Assembly: GCF_017741815.1 (NCBI RefSeq)
Contig: NZ_JAGHMF010000003.1
Coordinates: forward strand, 496,001-560,000
From: Rhizobium sp. 16-488-2b
GTDB taxonomy: Bacteria > Pseudomonadota > Alphaproteobacteria > Rhizobiales > Rhizobiaceae
DNA: 64,000 nucleotides
Reading direction: 5' to 3'
Both the position numbers and the translations under genes were made by a program. Shown here piece by piece: positions 8,638 through 15,262 of the stretch (its first letter is position 1; each line of letters starts with the position of its first letter). Below the pieces are notes generated by a model. The model did no database searches. It was given only the letters and a program-made list of their open reading frames with translations, and was not told the DNA's origin.

Positions 8638-9048
8638 ATGCTTCAAGCTTCCAAGCCTGTTCTGTCTTCCTCCCTGCCTGCCATCCTGGCTGACTTCGGC
8701 CTTCGATCCCTTCCGACGAACCAGCGATGTGGCGCCAGCGATACTCACGCCGGCCGCACGCTCGACGGTCTGCTCGATCGCCATGGCGAAACTCACCTAT
8801 CCGCCGTCCTGCGGTGTGTGCTCTCCTCGAAATCTCCAGACCTTGCCAGCGATACCTTCGGTGCAGTGTCCGACGTGCTGCTATTTCGCCCACAGATGCC
8901 CCAGGACGCGCTTGAGCAGGTATTCGCGACCATTGACCTGTCCGAGCAGAGAAAGCGCGCTGTGCGCCTTCGTCCTTGGCCTGTCCGGCAAACTCTCCGA
9001 GCCATGCTTGATTCCATCATCGAGAAAGGTGAGCCCTCCCATGTCTGA
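8638..9048 (+). CDS. hypothetical protein sharing a domain with the next gene product
   Basis: 136 residues. Residues about 38-80 (TL-x-x-LL-x-x-x-GE-x-HL, a hydrophobic helix, then SDVLL) match the N-terminal region of the protein encoded from 9041, which has TLLAILEKYGEGHLRLVV and later ATSDLV. The two genes overlap by 8 bases in different frames and are probably related by tandem duplication. The remainder is basic, with a C-terminal helix 'RQTLRAMLDSIIEK'. No known family. Confidence 0.6.
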   Translation: MLQASKPVLSSSLPAILADFGLRSLPTNQRCGASDTHAGRTLDGLLDRHGETHLSAVLRCVLSSKSPDLASDTFGAVSDVLLFRPQMPQDALEQVFATIDLSEQRKRAVRLRPWPVRQTLRAMLDSIIEKGEPSHV

Positions 9049-10033
9049 AGCCATCGTCCGAGCAATCTGCGAAGAGTTCGACGTGAAAATCATCAAGGCG
9101 AACGAGTTCCCCAAACCAGGAGAGACGCGCGCCATTGCTACCCTCCTCGCCATCCTGGAAAAGTACGGGGAAGGACACCTCCGGCTCGTCGTGTCGACCC
9201 TCATGGAGACGAAGGGCAATCAGGGGCTAATGACGGCGCCAATCCTCTGGGCAACTTCGGATCTCGTCGAGGCCTGCTCAGAATGGATCGAGAAGGACCT
9301 GAGCGACTGGTATCAGGCATGGGACAAGATCCCCCTCGGCTGGATCACCTGGCACTGCCAATCGCTTTACGGCATCGTGACTGTAAGGCAGGCGGCGGCC
9401 GGCGCCATGTACATGATGCTCCGGATCTACACCAAGAACAGCGCTGATCGGGAAGTGGATTTCAGCTTCCTCAGAAAGACCGGTGACGTTGAGGACAATC
9501 GCGTCCTAAGGCAGGTACCGGCTGAAACGGCTATCGAAGCCGGTAAGACGCTGCTGGCGGTCAAAGACACCCTCACGCCGCGGGAGTTCCGCGCATGGCT
9601 TCGAGAGACGGCCGGCATGACACGCCACGCTGCCGATCGGTACATGCGAAAGGCAGCCGAGGGAGAGGCGCCAGTCTGCACGAAGCGCACCGGCAGGGAG
9701 ATGGCCGATATCGGCATGGAGTGCCTCAGGATGAGGGCGACGTTGCCCCAGGGCGAGTTCAAGCCATGGCTGCGCGAGCAGTGCTCAGTGGCGGTGACGA
9801 CCGCCAACAGCTACATGCAGATAGCCCGGCTATGGGGAGACGACGAGCGCATGCTTGAGATGGTCCAAGCAACTGGCCTGCTTATCCTCGCGCAGAACAA
9901 AACCCCTGCATCTGTCCGAGAGAAGGTTGAGGCCTTGGTGGCAAAGGGTAGCTTTGTTACGCGGGAAAAGATCGAGGAACTGATGAAGCCAGCGAACACA
10001 AACCAGCATCCGCAGCTCGGGCTCGCGGCATAG
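9041..10033 (+). CDS. DUF3102-like protein with duplicated HTH-type repeat
   Basis: 330 residues from ATG 9041; the frame is open further upstream but that part is antisense-like and lacks a ribosome site. An N-terminal domain resembles the preceding gene product. The C-terminal half has two copies of one unit: 'FRAWLRETAGMTRHAADRYM' and 'FKPWLREQCSVAVTTANSYM', each preceded by a helix. This W-L-x-E...A-x-x-Y-M pattern is typical of DUF3102 and ParB-like/regulatory phage proteins and suggests DNA binding. It is followed after 9 bases by a MerR/Nu1-like gene. Confidence 0.7.
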   Translation: MSEAIVRAICEEFDVKIIKANEFPKPGETRAIATLLAILEKYGEGHLRLVVSTLMETKGNQGLMTAPILWATSDLVEACSEWIEKDLSDWYQAWDKIPLGWITWHCQSLYGIVTVRQAAAGAMYMMLRIYTKNSADREVDFSFLRKTGDVEDNRVLRQVPAETAIEAGKTLLAVKDTLTPREFRAWLRETAGMTRHAADRYMRKAAEGEAPVCTKRTGREMADIGMECLRMRATLPQGEFKPWLREQCSVAVTTANSYMQIARLWGDDERMLEMVQATGLLILAQNKTPASVREKVEALVAKGSFVTREKIEELMKPANTNQHPQLGLAA

Positions 10034-10042
10034 GAGAGGCAC

Positions 10043-10357
10043 ATGACCATTCTTCGCTCGAACCGCAAATGTCTCCGCGAGTACCTGGTGAGCGCCGATG
10101 AAGCAGCCCGCTTCCTCAAGGTGACGGGCTTCCGCTTCCGCCAGCTCGTGGCCGATGGCTTCATCACGCCCGCAAACAGGAAGGGCTTCTACAGGTTGGG
10201 GGCCGTTTTGGATGGTGCCTTAAGGGCAAAGTCGCAAGGTGGTGCTACCGAACCCTTATCGGAGCGGCATAGCCACCTTGAGGCTCTCAATCGCTTGAGG
10301 AGAGAAGGTCAGGGGTCACGCTTGGCTCAAGCGACTCCAGGACAAGCTGCTGCCTGA
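10043..10357 (+). CDS. Nu1/MerR-like DNA-binding protein, possibly 3'-truncated
   Basis: 104 residues. Residues 14-60 (YLVSADEAARFLKV, a second helix RFRQLVADGFI, then KGFYRLGAVLDG) are a winged-helix domain like the phage Nu1 terminase small subunit or AlpA/MerR-type proteins. A GGAGAGGC site precedes the ATG. The C-terminal 25 residues are low complexity and overlap by 71 bases the 3' end of the convergent reverse gene. This suggests that the original 3' part was replaced when the reverse cassette arrived (inference). Confidence 0.6.
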   Translation: MTILRSNRKCLREYLVSADEAARFLKVTGFRFRQLVADGFITPANRKGFYRLGAVLDGALRAKSQGGATEPLSERHSHLEALNRLRREGQGSRLAQATPGQAAA

Positions 10358-11255
10358 TCATGGTACCTAGGCGCATGGTCTTGGTAAGCGTGAGGTGCGC
10401 CGTGACGGGTCGAAGAAGAAGCCTTTCCTTGAAAGCGCTGTCTGTAATGTAGCGGGTGGCGATTTCCTCAGACACGCTCCCCTTTACGGTTGCAGCTTCA
10501 CCATGGAGTTGGAGTTCGAACTCACGCGAGTCGGGCAACATGCCGAGGAGTACGCCTTCGAATGTCAACTGCTCGTCTGTCACATCGACCTCTGCGAAGC
10601 GGTATGACAGGCGGTGGATCTCAGCTGAAGTAAGCGCTACGCGGTTCACATCGCCGACAATTCTCGTTGTGGCGCCAGCGTCTTCCAGCACCTTGGTGAA
10701 TTTCTGAAGGGCTCCGACCAAACGAGGGGGCGTACTGTCGATAGCTTCCACGAACTGCTGCTCGTCCGAAGAGTTAAGCTTGCCAATCAGCTCGGTTACC
10801 TCTTCGACAGCCGTTTTCAGCGGGGTGGCAAAAAGATCCGTTTGGGGCGCCGCTAATTCTTCAAGAATGAAACCCATCGATCCGCGAACGATATCGCGGA
10901 TGAACAGCTTTGATTTGTCGGCACCGCGAACGCGGCCCTTGGCTGCGATGGTCTTGTCTTGCTGGGTCGCCAAGGAAGCGGCGATTATCTTCTGGTACGA
11001 GCTCAGCGCCTCAGTTGTGAAATCCAGGCGGATATCGCCCTGGCCGACAACAGGCTGACCGTCAAAGATAAGCGCAACGCTGGCATGGCTCGCCGGCTTC
11101 GATTTGATCTCGTCAATCTTTTGATTGATATCGGACAGCCGTTGGTCCCACATCGTCTTGGATGTGCCCCATCGATCAGCGGGCGCTTTGTCACGCTGCT
11201 TTTCGACGAAGGCCCGATCGCTTTCGAGGGATTCTAGCGAAAGCAGATTTGGCAT
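10287..11255 (-). CDS. uncharacterised partner of NTase-like protein
   Basis: 322 residues from ATG 11255 (GTG 11258 also possible). The first 50 residues are charged helix, probably coiled coil (AFVEKQRDKAPADRW to KIDEIKSK). Residues about 55-120 are strand-rich, with IFDGQPVVGQGDIRL and a helix 'ALSSYQKIIAASLATQ', then LFIRDIVRGSMGFILEEL. The C-terminal half is alpha/beta with VDVTDEQLTFEGVLLGMLP. No enzymatic motif seen. Translation is coupled to the upstream NTase-like gene (TGATG, with GGGAGA inside that gene). This gene order with an NTase-like partner recurs in bacteria as far as I recall, without an assigned function. Confidence 0.75.
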   Translation of the reverse strand: MPNLLSLESLESDRAFVEKQRDKAPADRWGTSKTMWDQRLSDINQKIDEIKSKPASHASVALIFDGQPVVGQGDIRLDFTTEALSSYQKIIAASLATQQDKTIAAKGRVRGADKSKLFIRDIVRGSMGFILEELAAPQTDLFATPLKTAVEEVTELIGKLNSSDEQQFVEAIDSTPPRLVGALQKFTKVLEDAGATTRIVGDVNRVALTSAEIHRLSYRFAEVDVTDEQLTFEGVLLGMLPDSREFELQLHGEAATVKGSVSEEIATRYITDSAFKERLLLRPVTAHLTLTKTMRLGTMIRQQLVLESLEPSVTPDLLSSSD

Positions 11256-11830
11256 CACTCATCTCCCATCGTTAGAAGTGCAGCTTCGTCATCGAAGGGG
11301 TTTACGTCTACTGCGACAAAACCCTTCCATTGAAATGTGTCCCGTTGGTGTGAGAACAAGCCGTACCAATAGGTCACATTCTGGAGCATGTCGAAGATAG
11401 GCATGCTGCTATCAATCATAATACCGTAGCTGTCGAGTGAGAACCGCTGCTTATTGAGCTGGCGGTTCACAAGCTGGCTCTCCCAGTAACCTGCACCATG
11501 ACTCTGCCAAAGGGAATAGTCATCGACATACTTCTGCGGGGGCGCGACAAGGGTGAAAACGTCGATATCGCCAGGCTGTCTGCCGGCAGTCGCTTCGACG
11601 TTCTCAACAAAGCTCCCGTCCAGGAGTTGGATCCCTGTATCGTAGCTGTCTGCCGCAAACAACCGTCTGTAAGCAATCAAGCTGCGCAACAGCTGGCGTC
11701 GATGTGGGGAGGTGCCAAACCGACCGACCACTTCCTGCATCGTGGCCAGGTAAGGGGATCGATCTAAACTGGTAGGATCGTTTCTGACCGGCGGGATGAG
11801 CCCGCGGTGATCGAAGTCTGGAATAGGCAC
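11255..11830 (-). CDS. DUF6932-like nucleotidyltransferase-fold protein
   Basis: 191 residues from GTG 11830, chosen because GGGGGAGA sits 5-6 bases upstream. The N-terminal pattern (IPDFDHRGLIPP, then RSPYLATMQEVVGRFG and a helix with RRQLLRSLIAYR) precedes the minimal nucleotidyltransferase signature: LDGSF, then about 13 residues later PGDIDVF, i.e. GS followed by D-x-D. This matches DUF6932-type MNT-like proteins. Known relatives of this fold transfer AMP or other nucleotides to proteins or RNA and often act in toxin-antitoxin or anti-phage pairs; that role here is inference. It lies first in a two-gene reverse unit. Confidence 0.72.
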   Translation of the reverse strand: MPIPDFDHRGLIPPVRNDPTSLDRSPYLATMQEVVGRFGTSPHRRQLLRSLIAYRRLFAADSYDTGIQLLDGSFVENVEATAGRQPGDIDVFTLVAPPQKYVDDYSLWQSHGAGYWESQLVNRQLNKQRFSLDSYGIMIDSSMPIFDMLQNVTYWYGLFSHQRDTFQWKGFVAVDVNPFDDEAALLTMGDE

Positions 11831-11870
11831 GTCTCTCCCCCAATTGAAATTGCGACAATCTTGGGGAGAA

Positions 11871-11886
11871 ATGGTTAAGCAACCAT
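11871..11886. promoter_or_regulatory. 16-bp palindrome upstream of the NTase-like pair
   Basis: Perfect inverted repeat ATGGTT-AAGC-AACCAT, 41 bases upstream of the GTG start of the NTase-like gene. Position and symmetry suit an operator for an autoregulated two-gene unit. No strong -35/-10 pair could be identified around it, so its role is inference. Confidence 0.4.
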
Positions 11887-12021
11887 GCACGTTTACCGGG
11901 GGAAATCTGCTATCCGTCCCAGCCGGGATTAGCAGGAGATGACCACCACCCAGCGCCGACAATTTGCCCGAGGAGCCGCGGTGCTGCGCTCCGCAAGGCT
12001 GAAGGGCCGCCGATACGGTCC

Positions 12022-12336
12022 CTATTGCTCGCTTGGCGCCAATGGACCTTGCGCATGCTCGATCATTGCCAAGCGGAGGGCCGCGCACGCTATCTCAGGC
12101 GTAACTTTGAACCACTCACCGAAAACACGCGCACCTCGCATCATCTCCATTGCTCTTGCCTTCACCTTCATGGCGGTCGCAACTGGGACTTTGACGCTCT
12201 CAACAACGGTCAGACTGTAGTCGCTGGCGTATTGGAGGCTCTTGGCTGGACCGGGTTCGCCCTTCGAAGCGCTAACTCGGCAGATGCCCGCTTCACTGGC
12301 TAACACGTACAGATAGCGCGTGCTGTTGACCCGCAT
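12022..12336 (-). CDS. GIY-YIG (T5orf172)-like protein
   Basis: 104 residues from ATG 12336, located 2 bases after the stop of the repressor gene with GAGG just before the ATG, so the two are coupled. The layout YLYVLASEAGICRVS, a basic region, VVESVKVP, and a helix leading to 'RVFGEWFKVTPEIA' matches the T5orf172 branch of GIY-YIG domains. The first catalytic motif is degenerate (YLYV in place of GIY, no clear YIG), while the GEWF element is intact. Nuclease activity is doubtful; a DNA-binding or regulatory function is possible. Confidence 0.62.
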   Translation of the reverse strand: MRVNSTRYLYVLASEAGICRVSASKGEPGPAKSLQYASDYSLTVVESVKVPVATAMKVKARAMEMMRGARVFGEWFKVTPEIACAALRLAMIEHAQGPLAPSEQ

Positions 12337-12338
12337 CC

Positions 12339-12572
12339 TCAATCCTTCTTCAGCTTGAGACGGGCGCCGGTGTAGTCGCCATTGGTTATCTCGACATCGT
12401 GCGCGGCGTAAGCGGCCTTGATTTTGTCCTTCGTCGTGTCGGTGGCGATGCCCGTGGACTCGAAGCGGTGGACCGTCGTGAAGGCGATGCCGGCGTGATC
12501 GGCCAACTCCCTTACCGACCACTTCAGGATAGCGCGAGCAGCTCGGTTAGCTTCGGGGGTCAGTTCGGCCAT
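12339..12572 (-). CDS. XRE-family repressor-like regulator
   Basis: 77 residues. Residues 9-36 form a clear Cro/CI-type helix-turn-helix: RAILKWSVRELADHAGI, a turn, then TTVHRFES. The C-terminal part (VEITNGDYTGARLKL) is the short domain typical of small rhizobial XRE regulators. GGAG precedes the ATG. It is transcribed leftward, divergent from the operon beginning at 12674, with symmetric operator-like sites between them, so it is the best candidate for the lysogeny repressor of this element. Confidence 0.8.
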   Translation of the reverse strand: MAELTPEANRAARAILKWSVRELADHAGIAFTTVHRFESTGIATDTTKDKIKAAYAAHDVEITNGDYTGARLKLKKD

Positions 12573-12586
12573 ATTAGCTCCAAATG

Positions 12587-12646
12587 GTTACAGTTGTATC
12601 TTTTTTATTGACGCATACGTTTGTATGCTTTACATACACCTGTAAC
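12587..12646. promoter_or_regulatory. divergent control region with operator-like repeats and rightward promoter
   Basis: GTTACAGTTGTAT (12587-12599) and ATACACCTGTAAC (12634-12646) form an inverted repeat with 12 of 13 positions matching. Between them is a perfect palindrome GCATAC-GTTT-GTATGC (12613-12628). A rightward promoter can be read as TTGACG (12608-12613), 17 bases, TACATA (12631-12636), with the palindrome in its spacer and the right half-site overlapping the -10. Repressor binding here would block the rightward operon; binding itself is inferred. Confidence 0.6.
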
Positions 12647-12673
12647 AACGCAGCAGCAATAGGAAATCACCAA

Positions 12674-13027
12674 ATGCCTGACATCATGGTTAAGGCCACC
12701 GCCGAAGGCATGCCCAAATTCGACCGATCCCGCATTATGCAGCTGGCATGGAAGCTTTTCCGCAAGCAGTGGAACGGCAGCCGCCCAGCCAATGAGGCGA
12801 GCCGCCGCAAGTCGTTCTCGCGCTGCCTCAAGTCGGCGTGGATGACGGTCAAGTGGGAAGCCGCCGAGGCGCTCAAGACTATCCAGCAGCGTGCGGCCGA
12901 TCGAGTGCATGAACTGACCGCCGAGCTGATGCGCGTGAATGCTCGTCCCTGGCGGATGCGGGTGGAAGGCGATCGGCTCGCCCTCCAAGCCGAGATTTCA
13001 AGACTGCAGGCAACAGCGCGCCTCTAA
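12674..13027 (+). CDS. first gene of the rightward operon, conserved phage-type small protein
   Basis: 117 residues from ATG 12674, preceded by AGGAAA. The pattern IMQLAWKLFRKQW, followed by FSRCLKSAWMTVKWEAAE, is a two-part helix motif seen in many phage early proteins (serine then 'CLKxAW'). The C-terminus is a charged coiled-coil-like helix (ADRVHELTAELMRV). Expression is probably governed by the operator region just upstream. Function unknown. Confidence 0.7.
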   Translation: MPDIMVKATAEGMPKFDRSRIMQLAWKLFRKQWNGSRPANEASRRKSFSRCLKSAWMTVKWEAAEALKTIQQRAADRVHELTAELMRVNARPWRMRVEGDRLALQAEISRLQATARL

Positions 13028-13066
13028 GGGCTGAATCATATCAATCCATATCAACGGAGACTGACC

Positions 13067-13552
13067 ATGCAGAACGACCGCGTTCCTGTTGAGGGCGAAG
13101 CTTTGCCCGAAACTCCCGTGAAGAAAGTAAATCGCCTCGGCTGGGAATTGGCGCGTGCACTCGACGAGTACGCCGATGGAGACTGGAAGGCAGTGGTTTA
13201 TCCGACGTCGGTTAGGCCGACGTTTGCCGTTGGCTTCTGCTACATGGACCTCCCGGACGCTAAGGACCCATTCGAGGATGCCATTAACGCCTACCGTGAA
13301 GGCATGGCCCGCATGGACGCCTTTCCTGATGGAACCATCACAGCCGAGAATGAAGAGCGGCTCATCGCGGAGACGTATGGACCACCGCTCGAGGTGCTCT
13401 TGAACTGGAAGGCGCCAACTCTGCTCACCCGTCGCGGTGCAATCACCACTCTGAAATTCATCGCCGACAAGTCGGTGTTTGTCGACGAACTGCGCGATGT
13501 GCTGGTTGAAGCAGTCCTGCGCTACCTCGAACGTCAGGAAGGGGTGCTGTGA
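13067..13552 (+). CDS. hypothetical phage-element protein
   Basis: 161 residues, soluble, not recognised. The start is supported by GGAGACTGACC just before the ATG. It begins with a Pro/Glu-rich tail, then a helical region with LGWELARALDEYADGDWKAV, and ends with a Leu-rich helix LVEAVLRYLERQEG. The stop overlaps the next ATG (TGATG), so it is coupled to the Tat-signal protein downstream. Confidence 0.65.
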   Translation: MQNDRVPVEGEALPETPVKKVNRLGWELARALDEYADGDWKAVVYPTSVRPTFAVGFCYMDLPDAKDPFEDAINAYREGMARMDAFPDGTITAENEERLIAETYGPPLEVLLNWKAPTLLTRRGAITTLKFIADKSVFVDELRDVLVEAVLRYLERQEGVL

Positions 13553-14238
13553 TGGAAACCACGCGTAGAAACTTCATGGCTGGCGCTCTGGTCGCCGCAG
13601 CCACTCCGGCCCTAGCAGCCCCTGAAGCTGTGTCTGACCCGCTCGGTACGCTCTTCGAACGCCAGAGGCTTGCTATCGCCGCTGACAGCCTCGAATGGGA
13701 CCATTACAGCGTAATCATGGACAGCGAGGCCATGGAGGCCGCTCCAGCGCAGAGGGTCGAGATTGGCCGGCTTCTGCGAGGATACATCAACGACGACGGT
13801 ACACGGCCTTCCGAGCCGATCTATGCGCACACAGAGGATGAGATCCGCAAGCACTACCAACGTCATGACCACTGGCTCATCGTCGGCTCTGGAAAGCTTA
13901 ACGCGGAAGGCCTTGCCCGAAAGGAACGGGAGCAGGCCGTGCACTACGCCCGCATGGATGAGAAAATCGCCGAGCTCCGGTCAAGAATTGCGGAGGCAGA
14001 CGCAATCAAAGAGGCGTGCGGCTTCAATGATGCAGAGCAACGGGTTAAGGCATCGTCTGACCAGGTGAAGAACGTCGAGCGTGAAATCCTTGAGTATGTC
14101 CCGACCAGCCTCGACGATGCAGCTCGGAAAGCCCGGTGGATCGTCCAGATGTGGAAGAATGAGGACGGCACCTATCTTCGTGATGACGCGGAAACGCTGG
14201 AAGTTGCCTTGTCAGCTATCGGGAGGGCAGCCGTATGA
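13552..14238 (+). CDS. phage-element protein with Tat-type signal peptide
   Basis: 228 residues. The N-terminus has TRRNFMAG, then a hydrophobic stretch ALVAAATPALAAP with an A-x-A cleavage site. This fits the twin-arginine consensus (S/T-R-R-x-F), so export of a folded protein across the inner membrane is predicted. The mature part is helical and charged, with a likely coiled coil (ARMDEKIAELRSRIAEADAI) and no recognised enzyme motif. It sits in the middle of the rightward early operon, overlapping genes on both sides. An exported product is unusual for this position. Confidence 0.7.
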   Translation: METTRRNFMAGALVAAATPALAAPEAVSDPLGTLFERQRLAIAADSLEWDHYSVIMDSEAMEAAPAQRVEIGRLLRGYINDDGTRPSEPIYAHTEDEIRKHYQRHDHWLIVGSGKLNAEGLARKEREQAVHYARMDEKIAELRSRIAEADAIKEACGFNDAEQRVKASSDQVKNVEREILEYVPTSLDDAARKARWIVQMWKNEDGTYLRDDAETLEVALSAIGRAAV

Positions 14239-14489
14239 ACGCGTACACCTCAATCGTAGCCTTCCGGCGCGCTGAACTTGAAGCCAAGATCGAAGAGCTG
14301 ATCGAGCTGCTTGATCTGCTTGACGGGGATGAAAACCTGGAGCCGGATCATGCCGGCTTCGACCCTCGCACCATGGATGACCGCGAAGGCGACGACGAGC
14401 GCGAGGCTGACGAGGCAGAGCGCGGAATAGCGGACGCCGGCGGCATGGCCGAGCAGTATCCTGCACCTATCAGCGGGTATGCCTTGTGA
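14235..14489 (+). CDS. small acidic phage-element protein
   Basis: 84 residues. The N-terminal helix RRAELEAKIEELIELLDLL is followed by an Asp/Glu-rich tail (GDENLEPD, DDREGDDEREADEAE). Proteins of this size and design are common in rhizobial phage operons, and the function is unknown. It overlaps both neighbours by 4 bases (ATGA and GTGA), so it is translated as part of the same operon. Confidence 0.65.
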   Translation: MNAYTSIVAFRRAELEAKIEELIELLDLLDGDENLEPDHAGFDPRTMDDREGDDEREADEAERGIADAGGMAEQYPAPISGYAL

Positions 14490-14749
14490 GGGCCGTGTGC
14501 TGCTTCCCTCTCGATCGGCAGCGCTCCCAGGTTCAGCGCTGCGCCTCGGCCCTGCAGCGGCTCCACGGTGAGCTTGCCAACGTCTACTGGCGCAAGGAGA
14601 TGCAGGCGCTTGCTGCCCATCTCAAAGGCCTAGGCTTGCCCGAGGGCGAGGTTTCGCGCCAAGCCATGGCATTCACCACGGCGGTGCAGATCGAGCTCCA
14701 GCGGCTCTTTGCGGCCGCCGATGAGCATAGTGACGAAGGGGTGGGGTAA
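14486..14749 (+). CDS. DUF6074-like phage-element protein (copy 2)
   Basis: 87 residues from GTG 14486. CFPLDRQRSQVQRCASAL, then VYWRKEMQALAAHL, then a C-terminal helix 'AFTTAVQIELQRL' align by eye with the protein encoded at 1083-1415 over the whole length. The two are diverged paralogues in one element. It is the last well-supported gene of the rightward operon. Function unknown. Confidence 0.65.
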   Translation: MRAVCCFPLDRQRSQVQRCASALQRLHGELANVYWRKEMQALAAHLKGLGLPEGEVSRQAMAFTTAVQIELQRLFAAADEHSDEGVG

Positions 14750-14808
14750 AATCGGATTGGCTCGCTCGATCAAGGCGATAGGCGATCTAAAGCAGAAGCC
14801 GAGTAGAC

Positions 14809-15129
14809 GTGGCCAGCATCTTGGATGAAAGCAAATCAAAGCTTCCAGTCGAGCCTAAAATAGGCCTGAATAGGCCCCTCGGCAGCGTCTTCCAGAGTTT
14901 CCGCAGCAAGTACGCGCGCACGCGCACGCGAGAGACCCAGCATTCTCCGACAGAAACGCGCACATCCGCTTGTCAACAAATGTCAACATCAGAGGGGCTG
15001 GCACCTTTGAATTTAATCAAAGCAAATCAAAGCCGCTCACGGCTTGAAGGTATTGCCATGATGGCAACACCTCGGGAATTTCGCGACCAGTACGCGCACG
15101 CGCGCGAGGCAGGACCTGACAAAACCTGA
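14809..15129 (+). CDS. hypothetical protein carrying two FRxxYAxxR repeats
   Basis: 106 residues from GTG 14809, with a weak ribosome site. It contains FRSKYARTRTRE (near residue 31) and FRDQYAHAREAG (near residue 91), joined by Ser/Thr-rich and Gln-rich low complexity. The same peptide appears twice more in the next small frame. A shorter product from ATG 15058 or 15061 (about 23 residues, covering the second repeat) is possible, since GAAGG precedes it. The peptide may be selected or may be a by-product of a DNA repeat. Confidence 0.4.
   Translation: MASILDESKSKLPVEPKIGLNRPLGSVFQSFRSKYARTRTRETQHSPTETRTSACQQMSTSEGLAPLNLIKANQSRSRLEGIAMMATPREFRDQYAHAREAGPDKT
14828..15033. repeat. exact 15-bp direct repeat AAAGCAAATCAAAGC
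   Basis: AAAGCAAATCAAAGC occurs at 14828-14842 and 15019-15033, interleaved with the CpG-rich repeats. The A-rich unit is out of character with its GC-rich surroundings. Repeated A-rich units can be iterons or protein-binding sites, but only two exact copies are seen, so the role is open. Confidence 0.55.
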
Positions 15130-15262
15130 CATCGAGGCAGTGATTTTGAATTTCCGGACCAAGTACGCGCGCGCACGCGAGGCTGGCTGCGAGCGCTATA
15201 GCATCTCGAAAAATGAGGACGTTTTAGGTCTATTTCGGGAGCAGTACGCGCGTGCGCGCGAG
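14898..15262. repeat. four dispersed copies of a CpG-alternating 31-37 bp repeat
   Basis: Copies at 14898-14934, 15079-15109, 15151-15182 and 15233-15262. Each starts with TTTC, has A-x-CAGTACGCGC or AAGTACGCGC in the middle and an alternating purine-pyrimidine tract (GCGCGCACGCG type), and ends in GAG. Spacings are irregular (about 180, 72 and 82 bases). Each encodes F-R-x-x-Y-A-x-x-R in an open frame. The alternating tract could adopt unusual DNA structure; no function is established. Confidence 0.7.

Noticed and set aside
8729..9040. N-terminal extension of the 330-residue DUF3102-like protein
   Set aside because: It overlaps the 136-residue upstream gene in another frame, is Cys/Arg/Pro-rich noise, and homology between the two proteins begins only after ATG 9041.
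11831..12088. extension of the NTase-like gene to 12088
   Set aside because: GTG 11830 has a strong ribosome site and starts the family-like sequence; the upstream 86 codons are Gly/Ser/Cys-rich without similarity and cross the palindrome.
12584..12673. N-terminal extension of the gene starting at 12674
   Set aside because: The extension runs through the operator/promoter region; AGGAAA before ATG 12674 is the better start.
14898..15262. possible CRISPR array
   Set aside because: Four repeat copies have irregular spacing (about 180, 72 and 82 bases), variable ends, and conserved coding frame; no cas genes are in the window.
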